From contig NZ_JACOGF010000004.1 in assembly GCF_014284335.1 (NCBI RefSeq), positions 124,001-188,000 of the forward strand: DNA of 64,000 nt, read 5' to 3'. The notes beneath the pieces were generated by a model. The model was given only the letters and a program-made list of their open reading frames with translations. It was not told the origin of the DNA and made no database searches. The first letter of the stretch is position 1. Every line of letters begins with the position of its first letter. This DNA is from Undibacterium hunanense (GTDB lineage Bacteria; Pseudomonadota; Gammaproteobacteria; Burkholderiales; Burkholderiaceae_D). The position numbers and the translations under genes are program-made. Shown here in pieces: positions 24,940 through 33,857 of this stretch.

Positions 24940-25836
24940 ATGGACATCAAATGGCTGGAAGATTTCTTGAGCCTCGCACAGACCCGGAATTTTTCGCGTA
25001 CGGCTGACGACAGGCATGTGACACAGTCTGCACTCAGCCGCCGTATCCGTGCGCTGGAAGCCTGGGTAGGTGCCGATCTGGTGGACAGAAGCACTTACCC
25101 GCTGATACTGACACCGGCTGGCAAGGTGTTCAGCAATTCGGCGAGCGAAGCGATGCGGCTGCTGAATGATGCCAGAGCGCAGTTGCGAGTGCGTGGCCAG
25201 GACGAAAACCTGTTGCGCATTTCTGCTGGTCATACCTTGTCACTGAATTTTTTCCCCATGTGGCTGAATGGCATACACGCGCAGGCCGGTGATATTCATG
25301 CCAGCATCATGCCCGCCAATGTGCATGATTCAGTGCTGTCCCTGGTGGAAGGCAACTGTGACCTGTTACTATCTTATTACCATGCCGAGCTGCCGGTTGA
25401 ACTGGATGCCTCGCGTTATGCCTACGTCAGCCTTGGCAGCGAAGTAGTACTGCCGGTCTCTGTTCCCAATCGCGAAGGTGCCCCAACTTATTCTCTGCCT
25501 GGCAGCAAGCATCATCCCATTCCTTGTCTGACCTATATCAAGGCTTCATTTTTTGGACGTGTCCTCGATCGCATTTTGTCCAGGTCTGGCCAGGCCTGTT
25601 ATTTCACCTGTGCTTACGAAAGCGATATGGCTGAACTGTTAAAGAGAATGGCACTGACCGGCCACGGCCTGGCCTGGCTGCCAGAGAGCAGTATTGTCAG
25701 GGAGCTGGCCGAGGGCCGTCTGGTGCGGGCCGGCGGCGACCAATGGTCCATGACCATGGACATTCGTCTGTATCGTTCCATGGACAATAAAAATACGACG
25801 CTGGACAGGCTATGGCAGCATTTGCTTAGTCGCTGA
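24940..25836 (+). CDS. LysR family transcriptional regulator, HypT/YjiE-like
   Basis: The 298-residue protein has the LysR winged HTH at residues 1-60 (KWLEDFLSLAQTRNFSRTADDRHVTQSALSRRIRALE) and an effector domain after about 85. The overall sequence is close in style to E. coli HypT (YjiE), including the ISAGHTLSLNFFP and YESDMAELLKRMALTGHGLAWLPE segments. HypT responds to hypochlorite in E. coli, but here the gene sits between the racemase and aspA, so control of aspartate use is more likely. ATG at 24940 has AGGA 8 bp upstream, so the longer frame to 24910 is rejected. The stop lies in the first copy of an 8-bp tandem repeat. Confidence 0.88.
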   Translation: MDIKWLEDFLSLAQTRNFSRTADDRHVTQSALSRRIRALEAWVGADLVDRSTYPLILTPAGKVFSNSASEAMRLLNDARAQLRVRGQDENLLRISAGHTLSLNFFPMWLNGIHAQAGDIHASIMPANVHDSVLSLVEGNCDLLLSYYHAELPVELDASRYAYVSLGSEVVLPVSVPNREGAPTYSLPGSKHHPIPCLTYIKASFFGRVLDRILSRSGQACYFTCAYESDMAELLKRMALTGHGLAWLPESSIVRELAEGRLVRAGGDQWSMTMDIRLYRSMDNKNTTLDRLWQHLLSR

Positions 25837-25887
25837 ACCGCTGAACCGCTGAACCGCTGAACTGCTGAACTGCTGAACTGCTGAGCC
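25832..25887 (+). repeat. 8-bp tandem repeat, seven copies
   Basis: Three copies of GCTGAACC, three of GCTGAACT and one of GCTGAGCC run without a gap from the stop codon of the LysR gene. The TGA in the first unit is the stop, so copy number changes would not alter the protein. The two-block variant pattern suggests recent slippage. Confidence 0.9.
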
Positions 25888-25928
25888 ATCTGCCGCAAGA
25901 AGACTGGCAGCAGAAAACCACAGGCTTG

Positions 25929-25958
25929 CTGATTCGGAATACATGTATGTCGAATCAG
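25929..25958. promoter_or_regulatory. 30-bp palindrome upstream of aspA, possible LysR operator
   Basis: Outer arms CTGATTCG and CGAATCAG are perfect, and the centre ATACATGTAT is a perfect palindrome; only the joining dinucleotides break symmetry. It lies 105 bp before the aspA start. The site could bind the LysR regulator encoded just upstream. Confidence 0.5.
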
Positions 25959-26062
25959 AATAGATTCATTCAAATTCCTCCCTAAAATTCCGGGCATGGG
26001 ATGTTTGCCGGAGATTCACTCCGCAGGCATCTGACCAGACATGCTTTATTCAGGAGGTAATT

Positions 26063-27487
26063 TTGTCTTCTCTTTCAACCAGGATCGAGCATGATTTGCT
26101 CGGTGACCGCGCAGTGCCTGCCGCAGCTTATTATGGTATCCACACCTTGCGTGCAATTGAAAATTTTCCCATTACCGGCATACCTGTTTCCAGTTACCCG
26201 GATTTGATCGAAGCACTGGCAATCGTTAAACAGGCAGCAGTCAAGGCGAATCAGTCACTAGGCCTGGTTAGTGATGAACACGCATACGCCATCACGCTTG
26301 CCTGCGAAAAAATCCGCCAAGGTCAATTCCACGCACATTTCGTCGTCGATGTCATACAGGGTGGGGCTGGTACTTCCACCAATATGAATGCGAATGAAGT
26401 CATTACCAATATCGCACTCGAACATTTGGGCCATGCACGCGGCAGTTATGAAATCCTTCACCCGAATGAGCAAGTCAATTTTAGCCAGAGTACCAATGAC
26501 GTGTATCCAACGGCCTTGCGTATCGCTGCCTACAAAGGTATTTTCCGTCTGATTGATGCAATGGAAATTCTGAAAGTCGCCTTCAACAAAAAGGCACTGG
26601 AATTTAAAGATGTACTGAAGATGGGGCGCACCCAACTGCAGGACGCCGTACCGATGACACTGGGGCAGGAATTCAGTACCTATGCCGTAATGATGGGCGA
26701 AGACCAGGAGCGCTTGCGCGAAGCTGCCAGGCTGATGTGTGAAGTGAACCTGGGTGCCACCGCGATTGGTACCGGGATCAATACCCACCCTGACTATGCC
26801 GGTCGCGTGTGCCAGGCCCTGCTGGAAATCAGCGGCATACCCGTGACGACCTCCCCCAATCTGATCGAGGCTACCCAGGATGTAGGCTCGTTCGTGCAAT
26901 TGTCAGGTGTATTAAAAAGGGTGGCTGTGAAACTATCCAAAATCTGCAATGACCTGCGCCTGCTTTCCAGCGGCCCACGCGCCGGCTTTGGTGAAATCAA
27001 TCTGCCTGCAGTACAGGCCGGGTCCAGCATCATGCCGGGCAAGGTCAACCCCGTCATCCCTGAAGTCGTCAATCAGATTGCCTTTGAAGTGATAGGTAAT
27101 GATGTCACCATCAGTTTTGCCGCAGAAGCCGGACAGCTGCAACTGAATGCCTTCGAACCCATTATCGCGCACAGTCTGTTCAAAAGTGTCGCCCACCTGA
27201 CCAAGGGGTGTCTGGTGCTGGCAGAGCGCTGTGTCGATGGCATCACGGCCAATCATCAGCGTTTGCGTGACATCGTTGAAAACTCCATCGGTATCGTGAC
27301 TGCACTGAATCCCTACATAGGCTACAGCGCATCAACCGAGCTGGCACAGGAAGCGCTGTTGACTGGAAAAAGTGTTTATAAGCTGGTGCTGGAAAAGAAA
27401 CTGCTGACGGCCGCAGAACTGACTGAAATATTGCAGCCGGATAGGCTGACTGCACCGCGTCAGATGCTGGTGGCAGACACGCCCTGA
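26063..27487 (+). CDS. aspA: Aspartate ammonia-lyase (aspartase)
   Basis: The 474-residue protein matches the fumarase/aspartase superfamily in length and motifs: the TSTNMNANEVI stretch near 112, the SQSTNDVYPTALR block near 137, the GATAIGTGIN loop near 234 and the signature GSSIMPGKVNP near 320. Aspartase splits L-aspartate into fumarate and ammonia. The start is a TTG at 26063, fixed by a strong AGGAGGT site five to eight bases upstream at 26052-26058 and the absence of a closer ATG. It is followed by a symporter gene, which supports a role in aspartate or dicarboxylate use. Confidence 0.95.
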   Translation: MSSLSTRIEHDLLGDRAVPAAAYYGIHTLRAIENFPITGIPVSSYPDLIEALAIVKQAAVKANQSLGLVSDEHAYAITLACEKIRQGQFHAHFVVDVIQGGAGTSTNMNANEVITNIALEHLGHARGSYEILHPNEQVNFSQSTNDVYPTALRIAAYKGIFRLIDAMEILKVAFNKKALEFKDVLKMGRTQLQDAVPMTLGQEFSTYAVMMGEDQERLREAARLMCEVNLGATAIGTGINTHPDYAGRVCQALLEISGIPVTTSPNLIEATQDVGSFVQLSGVLKRVAVKLSKICNDLRLLSSGPRAGFGEINLPAVQAGSSIMPGKVNPVIPEVVNQIAFEVIGNDVTISFAAEAGQLQLNAFEPIIAHSLFKSVAHLTKGCLVLAERCVDGITANHQRLRDIVENSIGIVTALNPYIGYSASTELAQEALLTGKSVYKLVLEKKLLTAAELTEILQPDRLTAPRQMLVADTP

Positions 27488-27640
27488 GTTGTCATCACGG
27501 TGCATTTACCCATTTTCCGGCATGTTCCCGATTCGCCAGCCGTAGCGGATAACTGCCATTTTTTAATTCATCCCTGTTTCGCCTGTACATAAAATTATCA
27601 CACTCAGGCAGGCAGGAAAATTTTTTTGGAGGAGACCATA

Positions 27641-28942
27641 ATGAAAAAAAATCGACTGACCACATGGATCATCGGCGGCATGATCCTGGGCCTGATTGTT
27701 GGCTACCTGTGCCATTCACAGGCACGCGATGCTGCCGAAGCCAAAGTGATTGCGGGCTATTTTTCTGTCGTAACGGATATATTCCTGCGACTCATCAAAA
27801 TGATTATCGCGCCGCTGGTGTTTGCCACCCTGGTGTCTGGCATGGCCCGCAGTGAACCTGGTTCGATAGGGCGAATCGGCCTGAAAGCCATGACCTGGTT
27901 TTTGAGCGCATCGGTCATCTCATTATTGATAGGCATGTTGTTTGCAAATTATTTTGAACCCGGGCGTTCATTGGCCCTGCCTTTGCCTGATGCCAGTGCC
28001 ACAACCAAACTGGCGACAGGTTCGCTGAACTTCAAGGATTTTCTGACACATGTCTTCCCGCGCAGTTTCTTTGAAGCGATGGCTGGCAATGAAATTTTGC
28101 AGATACTGGTATTTTCCATTTTCTTTGGTTTTGCCCTGTCATCGCTGCAAGGGAAAGGGCCGCGCGTTCTTGTGCATGCCATAGACGAGACCGCCAATAC
28201 CATGCTGAAGATCACCGATTACGTCATGCGTTTTGCACCTGTGGGTGTGTTTGCTGCAGTGGCTGCGGCCATTACCGTGCAGGGTCTGGATGTATTAAGC
28301 ACCTATGGCAAGTTTTTGGGATCCTTCTTCCTGGCGCTGGCGGTATTGTGGCTGGTATTGACAGGCGTCGGCTTTCTGTTTTTGGGACGAGATGTGTTCC
28401 GTCTGATTGGCCTCATCAAAGAACCCATGATCATTGCGTTTTCAACTGCCAGCAGTGAAGCGTCTTATCCTAAAACCATAGAGCAACTGGAAAAATTTGG
28501 TGTCAGCAACAAAATCACTGGCTTTGTCTTGCCTTTGGGCTATTCCTTCAATCTGGACGGTTCCATGGTGTACCAGGCTTTTGCGGTATTGTTCATTGCT
28601 CAGGCCTATGGCATACACATGAGTATTTCGCATCAGATCACCATATTGCTGGTGTTAATGGTCAGCAGCAAAGGCATGGCTGGCGTATCGCGTGCATCAC
28701 TGGTGGTTGTGGCCGCAGTATTACCCATGTTTAACCTGCCGGAAGCGGGACTGTTGCTGATCATGGGAGTGGATCAATTTCTGGATATGGGCAGAACCGC
28801 GACCAATGTACTCGGCAACAGCATCGCTACCGCCGTAGTCGCAAAATGGGAAGGTGTTGACGCTGAGGATAAGCTCAGCTCTATGGAATCTGCAGTGCCC
28901 GCCGGGCAGACAGCTGTGCTGGCAAAAGTGGCAAACGCATAA
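27641..28942 (+). CDS. Dicarboxylate/amino acid:cation symporter (DAACS family)
   Basis: The 433-residue membrane protein has the glutamate/C4-dicarboxylate symporter fold. Visible signatures are LRLIKMIIAPLVFATLVSG near 49, the serine-rich AFSTASSEASYPKT hairpin near 270, PLGYSFNLDGSMVYQ near 298 and the substrate-binding DQFLDMGRTATNVLGN near 375. It imports aspartate, glutamate, fumarate or malate with Na+ or H+. ATG at 27641 follows GGAGGAG at 27628-27634. With aspA upstream (153 bp gap) and the racemase nearby it forms an uptake-and-breakdown module for aspartate. It ends before a strong terminator. Confidence 0.93.
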   Translation: MKKNRLTTWIIGGMILGLIVGYLCHSQARDAAEAKVIAGYFSVVTDIFLRLIKMIIAPLVFATLVSGMARSEPGSIGRIGLKAMTWFLSASVISLLIGMLFANYFEPGRSLALPLPDASATTKLATGSLNFKDFLTHVFPRSFFEAMAGNEILQILVFSIFFGFALSSLQGKGPRVLVHAIDETANTMLKITDYVMRFAPVGVFAAVAAAITVQGLDVLSTYGKFLGSFFLALAVLWLVLTGVGFLFLGRDVFRLIGLIKEPMIIAFSTASSEASYPKTIEQLEKFGVSNKITGFVLPLGYSFNLDGSMVYQAFAVLFIAQAYGIHMSISHQITILLVLMVSSKGMAGVSRASLVVVAAVLPMFNLPEAGLLLIMGVDQFLDMGRTATNVLGNSIATAVVAKWEGVDAEDKLSSMESAVPAGQTAVLAKVANA

Positions 28943-28951
28943 ATTGCAGGG

Positions 28952-28980
28952 CAGGGGCATGTACGCCATGCCCCTGTTTT
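28952..28980 (+). terminator. Intrinsic terminator of the aspA-symporter unit
   Basis: A perfect 10-bp stem CAGGGGCATG/CATGCCCCTG with loop TACGC is followed by TTTT, ten bases after the symporter stop codon. Confidence 0.88.
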
Positions 28981-28990
28981 ATTCCATGGG

Positions 28991-29728
28991 TTACAGATAC
29001 AACATCTTTTGCCGTTCGTCCTCGGATGGCACAATATCCCTGGCTTCATAAAACGCAAAGATGGCATCGACGATATTGGCTGGTTCATCGATCAGTTGTA
29101 ACAGGTAAAGGTCATCCGGATTGATCATGCCGTTACCCGCCATTTGCACCCTGATCCATTCCAGCAAACCGCTCCAGAAGCTGGTGCCAACCAGTATTAC
29201 CGGGATATGGCGGCTTTTGCCGGTTTGTATCAGGGTCAATACCTCACTGACTTCATCCAGTGTCCCAAAGCCCCCTGGAAAGACTACGTAGGCATCTGCG
29301 TATTTGACAAACGCTACCTTGCGCGCAAAGAAATGGCGGAAGGACAGGCTGATGTTTTGCCAGGGATTCGTGCGTTGTTCGTGCGGCAACTCTATATTCA
29401 GCCCCACGGACGGTGAGGTACCTTCGAACGCCCCCTTGTTGGCGGCCTCCATAATGCCCGGCCCACCACCGGAAATCACTGCAAAACCCTCGTCCGACAA
29501 ACGTCGCGACAAGTCCACACACATAGCATAATACGGGTTATCGTCCTGGATCCTGGCGGAACCAAAAATCGTCACTGCCGGGCGTATCGTGGAAAGGCGC
29601 TCGGTAGACTCGATAAATTCTGCCATAATCGTGAACATATGCCATGATTCACGCGCTTTCAGTGAAGTTGCTTTCTCCTGATCGATAATCTGGCGCAATC
29701 TCGTTACATTTTTCCGGTTTCCGTTCAT
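28991..29728 (-). CDS. LOG family protein (cytokinin riboside phosphoribohydrolase-like)
   Basis: The 245-residue protein has the LOG family signature PGGFGTLDE (151-159) and the nucleotide-binding GGGPGIMEAANKGA (87-100). LOG enzymes remove ribose 5-phosphate from nucleoside monophosphates; bacterial members often act on AMP-type substrates, and older annotations as lysine decarboxylase are wrong. An N-terminal extension of about 45 residues precedes the core, as in other betaproteobacterial copies. The best start, ATG at 29728, abuts the polA ATG at 29729 on the other strand, so the two genes share no intergenic DNA. A start further inside (ATG at 29638) is possible. Confidence 0.88.
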   Translation of the reverse strand: MNGNRKNVTRLRQIIDQEKATSLKARESWHMFTIMAEFIESTERLSTIRPAVTIFGSARIQDDNPYYAMCVDLSRRLSDEGFAVISGGGPGIMEAANKGAFEGTSPSVGLNIELPHEQRTNPWQNISLSFRHFFARKVAFVKYADAYVVFPGGFGTLDEVSEVLTLIQTGKSRHIPVILVGTSFWSGLLEWIRVQMAGNGMINPDDLYLLQLIDEPANIVDAIFAFYEARDIVPSEDERQKMLYL

Positions 29729-32515
29729 ATGCAAAATACTCTCTTGTTAGTTGATGGCTCAAGCTATCTGTACCGCGCCTTCCATGCCCTGCCTGACTTG
29801 CGTAATGCACAGGGCGAACCAACGGGCGCCATACACGGCATGATCAATATGTTACGCCGTTTGCGTACTGATTATCCGGCAGCATATATTGCCTGCGTGT
29901 TTGATGCCAAAGGCAAGACCTTCCGCGATGACCTGTATGCAGAGTACAAGGCCCAGCGCGCGCCCATGCCAGACGATCTGCGCTTGCAGATAGAACCCAT
30001 ACACATTGCCGTCAAGGCCATGGGCTGGCCTATCCTGATGGTGGAAGGGGTAGAGGCTGATGACGTGATAGGCACGCTGGCAGTAGAAGCCACCAAGCTC
30101 GGCATGAACACCATCGTTTCTACTGGTGACAAGGACCTGGCGCAACTGGTCAATGCCAATGTCACTCTGATCAACACCATGAGTAATGAAAAACTCGACG
30201 AGCCTGGTGTACTGGCAAAATTTGGCGTGCCGCCCGACCGCATCATCGATTACCTGACCCTGATCGGCGACACTGTTGATAACGTGCCTGGTGTCGCCAA
30301 ATGCGGCCCCAAGACTGCCGTTAAATGGCTTACAGAATACGATAGCCTTGATGGTGTCATTGCCAATGCCGACAAGATCAAGGGCGTGGTCGGCGACAAC
30401 CTGCGCAGCGCGCTGGACTGGTTGCCACAAGGCCGTGTGCTGATTACCGTCAAAACTGATTGCGACCTGACCGGGCATTACACATCCATACAAGACAGCC
30501 TGGTCGCGAAAGAAGAAGACAAGACCGAGCTGGTCGGCTTTGCCGGCCGCTGGGGCTTCAAGACATGGTTGCGCGAACTGACTGGTGATGCTACTGCTGG
30601 TGCCACACCGCTGCCTGCTGCCAAAGCCGCCACCAGTGGCAGTAATTCTGTGCAAGCTGGTTTGTTTAACGATGATGCCGATGGCACTGATAGTCCGGCT
30701 GCGCCAGTCCAGCAGAATTATGAAACCGTATTGACCGAAGCCGCCCTCGATGAATGGCTGGCCCGCATCAATGCTGCGAAACTGACCTCGGTAGATACAG
30801 AAACCACCTCGCTGGAACCGATGACGGCACAACTGGTTGGCATTTCCTTATGTTGTGAAGTTGGTCATGCGGCTTACATCCCCGTTGCCCATAACTACCC
30901 CGGTGCGCCTGAACAATTGTCGTTGACACTGGTGCTGGGCAAACTCAAAGCGTGGCTGGAAGATGACAGCAAGCCCAAGGTCGGCCAGAACCTTAAATAC
31001 GATAGCCACATCTTCGCCAACCAGGGCGTGCATTTGCGCGGCATCGCGCATGACACCCTGCTCGAATCCTATGTCTTTGAATCGCATAAATCGCATGACA
31101 TGGACAGTCTGGCCATGCGTCATCTCGGCAAGAAAACCATCAGCTTTGAAGAAGTCTGCGGCAAGGGTGCCAGCCAGATCGGCTTTAACCAGGTAGATAT
31201 CGAACGCGCCACCGCCTATGCTGCAGAAGATGCCGATATCACCCTGCAACTGCACCTGGCAATGTGGCCAGAAATTGAACCCGACGCCAATCTGTTGCGC
31301 GTCTATCACGACATAGAATTGCCGACTTCGGTCGTGCTGCAAAAGATAGAGCGCAATGGCGTGCACATCAATAAAGATTTGCTGGAAACGCAATCGCATG
31401 AAATCGGCATACGTCTGCTGGAACTGGAACAAAAAGCCTATGAACTGGCAGAACAGCCTTTCAACTTGAATTCACCCAAACAACTGGGCGAGATTTTCTT
31501 TGGCAAGCTGGGCTTGCCCGTCGTCAAGAAAACCCCATCCGGCGCACCATCGACTGATGAAGAAGTTTTGCAAAAACTGGCCGAAGATTATCCCTTGCCC
31601 AAGGTCTTGCTTGAATACCGTGGCTTGGCAAAACTCAAGTCCACCTACACCGACAAATTGCCAAAAATGGTCAACGCCACGACTGGCCGTGTCCATACCA
31701 ATTATGCGCAGGCCGTGGCTGTGACTGGCCGTCTGGCATCGAATGACCCCAATCTGCAAAACATCCCTGTGCGCACTGCTGAAGGCCGCCGCATACGTGA
31801 AGCTTTTGTAGCAGGGCCGGGCAATGTCATCATCTCTGCCGATTATTCGCAAATTGAATTGCGCATCATGGCCCACATCTCTGGCGACGCCAGTCTGCTG
31901 GCTGCCTTTGCCAATGGCGAAGACATCCACCGCGCCACTGCTTCCGAGATTTTTGCTGTAGCATTGAATGAAGTGAGTAGTGAACAGCGTCGCTATGCCA
32001 AGGTCATCAACTTTGGCCTTATCTATGGCATGAGCGCCTTTGGCCTTGCTGGCAACCTGGGCATAGAACGCTCTGCCGCACAAAGCTACATCGACAAATA
32101 CTTCCAGCGCTACCCTGGCGTCGCCCAATACATGGCCGACACCCGCACCAAAGCCAAGGCCCACGGCTATGTAGAAACCGTGTTTGGCCGTCGCCTGTGG
32201 CTGGCAGAAATCAATTCCCCCAACGGCCCCCGCCGTGCTGGTGCTGAACGCGCAGCTATTAACGCCCCCATGCAGGGCACAGCTGCCGATCTCATCAAAC
32301 TCGCCATGATTGCCGTACAGGGCTGGTTGGAAACAGACCAACTGCAGTCAAAAATGATTATGCAGGTACACGATGAACTGGTACTCGAAGTACCACAGGC
32401 TGAACTGGAACTGGTCAAACAGAAATTGCCAGAACTGATGGCGAATGTGGCGAAACTGGATGTGCCGTTACTGGCTGAAGTGGGTGTGGGCGGAAATTGG
32501 GAAGAGGCGCATTGA
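29729..32515 (+). CDS. polA: DNA polymerase I
   Basis: The 928-residue protein has E. coli PolA length and all three domains. The 5' nuclease domain (about 1-290) starts with LLLVDGSSYLYRAFHALP. The proofreading domain is intact, with Asp356 and Glu358 in VDTETTSLEP. The polymerase domain has Asp705 in DYSQIELR (motif A), the O-helix KVINFGLIYGMSAFG, and Asp882 in VHDE (motif C). It fills gaps in repair and removes Okazaki RNA primers. The start is the usual one for the family, immediately next to the divergent LOG gene start, so the promoter must lie inside the LOG reading frame. A REP-like hairpin follows the stop. Confidence 0.97.
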   Translation: MQNTLLLVDGSSYLYRAFHALPDLRNAQGEPTGAIHGMINMLRRLRTDYPAAYIACVFDAKGKTFRDDLYAEYKAQRAPMPDDLRLQIEPIHIAVKAMGWPILMVEGVEADDVIGTLAVEATKLGMNTIVSTGDKDLAQLVNANVTLINTMSNEKLDEPGVLAKFGVPPDRIIDYLTLIGDTVDNVPGVAKCGPKTAVKWLTEYDSLDGVIANADKIKGVVGDNLRSALDWLPQGRVLITVKTDCDLTGHYTSIQDSLVAKEEDKTELVGFAGRWGFKTWLRELTGDATAGATPLPAAKAATSGSNSVQAGLFNDDADGTDSPAAPVQQNYETVLTEAALDEWLARINAAKLTSVDTETTSLEPMTAQLVGISLCCEVGHAAYIPVAHNYPGAPEQLSLTLVLGKLKAWLEDDSKPKVGQNLKYDSHIFANQGVHLRGIAHDTLLESYVFESHKSHDMDSLAMRHLGKKTISFEEVCGKGASQIGFNQVDIERATAYAAEDADITLQLHLAMWPEIEPDANLLRVYHDIELPTSVVLQKIERNGVHINKDLLETQSHEIGIRLLELEQKAYELAEQPFNLNSPKQLGEIFFGKLGLPVVKKTPSGAPSTDEEVLQKLAEDYPLPKVLLEYRGLAKLKSTYTDKLPKMVNATTGRVHTNYAQAVAVTGRLASNDPNLQNIPVRTAEGRRIREAFVAGPGNVIISADYSQIELRIMAHISGDASLLAAFANGEDIHRATASEIFAVALNEVSSEQRRYAKVINFGLIYGMSAFGLAGNLGIERSAAQSYIDKYFQRYPGVAQYMADTRTKAKAHGYVETVFGRRLWLAEINSPNGPRRAGAERAAINAPMQGTAADLIKLAMIAVQGWLETDQLQSKMIMQVHDELVLEVPQAELELVKQKLPELMANVAKLDVPLLAEVGVGGNWEEAH

Positions 32516-32541
32516 GGGATAAGAGCACTGCCTGAATACCT

Positions 32542-32602
32542 TGCACGAATTAACGTCATTCCAGCATGCTTTGGGCTGGAATCCAGTGACGTTAATCGTG
32601 CA
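32542..32602. repeat. REP-like palindromic element after polA
   Basis: The outer arms TGCACGA(A)TTAACGTCA and TGACGTTAATCGTGCA pair with one bulged base, and inner arms TTCCAGC and GCTGGAA also pair. The inner part (a TCATTCCAGC ... GCTGGAATCCAG pattern) resembles the widespread REP-type palindromes. It sits 26 bp after polA and may end its transcript, although no T-run follows. Confidence 0.7.
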
Positions 32603-32624
32603 TCAGGCGGCTGCAACAGAGTTT

Positions 32625-32840
32625 TTAAGGTTTTTTTTCTTCACTGTTCTTTAAAAATAATGGGCGCACCATTTCAGGAATTGTCTCAGGCAGCATCAAA
32701 ATCAACATACTATGTTTTGTATCACCAAATGCATACTTGTTTAAAGTGACGAACAGGTTTTTATTTCCCCAGTGAATGTTGCGCTGAACTCCGTACACTT
32801 CGTATTCTCTTGCGCGGCTTGATTTCAGAGAGTCTTTCAA
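32625..32840 (-). CDS. Short open frame of unknown function, possibly a gene fragment
   Basis: A 71-residue frame with no recognised family. Its composition is protein-like (NKNLFVTLNKYAFGDTKHSMLILML) but the only start at its head is a TTG, just after an in-frame stop, with no clear ribosome site. It lies 96 bp after the ADP-ribosylglycohydrolase gene on the same strand. It could be a small gene or the remains of a longer one. Confidence 0.35.
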   Translation of the reverse strand: MKDSLKSSRAREYEVYGVQRNIHWGNKNLFVTLNKYAFGDTKHSMLILMLPETIPEMVRPLFLKNSEEKKP

Positions 32841-32936
32841 GAATCATGGGCGTATTGCACCGCATGACGTTGCTGTACTTAGATATGGTTCAATTTATTG
32901 AATTTTACCATTCGGGTCTTGTACAGATTTTCTCGC

Positions 32937-33857
32937 CTATGCGATTTTCCTGCTACCAAAGCGTAGATACAATTCCCGCGCCATACGTAATATCTCATCA
33001 CGCATGGCCAGACGCTCTAGCCACGTTGTGGGTATGTCCTCTACACCGTAATAGGCACCAGCGATTTGACCAGTGATGGCTGCAGTCGTATCAGCATCGT
33101 CTCCCAGGTTGGTTGCTGTGAGTATGGCATCTTTAAAATTATCGGTATGCATGAAGCACCACAGCGAAGCTTCGAGCGATTCGACGGAATACCCGCTGCC
33201 GCGTATTTCTGCACTCCTTTTTTGTAAGAAATCACCTTCGCTGATCGCTATGATTTTTGTTTCGGTTGGCTTAAATGGAAGCGCAGAAAATAAATCAGCT
33301 TTGGTGCCACCATCAAATAACCGGCATAGTATTGTTGCCAGCAACTGGCAACTTTGTATTGCCTCCGGTGCTGCATGGGTAGTGCGAGAGCTTTCACCAG
33401 CGTAATGGATGGCAGACTGTACGTCGGGATAGCCAAACATTGCGACTGGAGCAAGTCGCATCAACGAACCATTGCCGGCAGTGCTGGGGTGTTCTACGCC
33501 ACAAAAAGCTTCGCCGCTACTGGCATAGCGCGACAAAGCTGCGCGTACGGTATTACCGATGTCAAAGCAGATACCTGTGGAACTTAGATAACCCCATTTC
33601 CACCAGTTCAGATAACGCCCCATCTGGTCTTTTGCATCAAATCCGTCTTTCGTCAGCAGGCTTTCAGCAAGGCAAAGTGCCATGGATGTATCGTCCGTCC
33701 ATTCGCCAGCTCGTAAGCCAAAGGGACCACGGCCGGTCATATCGGTCACCGGCGTGAAGCTTCCTCGTGCGGAAAATTCTACCGTGGTACCAACGGCATC
33801 GCCGCAAGCCAGGCCAGCCAATGCACCAAGATAGCGTTGTTCTAGTGTGATGTTCAT
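32937..33857 (-). CDS. ADP-ribosylglycohydrolase family protein
   Basis: The 306-residue protein has the three metal and substrate motifs of the family: GLACGDAVGTTVEF (15-28), GEWTDDTSMALCLAE (51-65) and NLGDDADTTAAITGQIAGAYYG near residue 255-276. These place two Mg2+ ions and cleave ADP-ribose from proteins (as DraG does from nitrogenase reductase) or from other ADP-ribosylated targets. No nitrogenase or ADP-ribosyltransferase gene is nearby, so the target is unknown. ATG at 33857 starts the conserved region; a TTG-type upstream start to 33881 is less likely. Confidence 0.9.
   Translation of the reverse strand: MNITLEQRYLGALAGLACGDAVGTTVEFSARGSFTPVTDMTGRGPFGLRAGEWTDDTSMALCLAESLLTKDGFDAKDQMGRYLNWWKWGYLSSTGICFDIGNTVRAALSRYASSGEAFCGVEHPSTAGNGSLMRLAPVAMFGYPDVQSAIHYAGESSRTTHAAPEAIQSCQLLATILCRLFDGGTKADLFSALPFKPTETKIIAISEGDFLQKRSAEIRGSGYSVESLEASLWCFMHTDNFKDAILTATNLGDDADTTAAITGQIAGAYYGVEDIPTTWLERLAMRDEILRMARELYLRFGSRKIA

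Noticed and set aside
25832-25887. Short tandem repeats as a CRISPR array
   Set aside because: Units are 8 bp and contiguous, with no spacers and no cas genes anywhere in the window.
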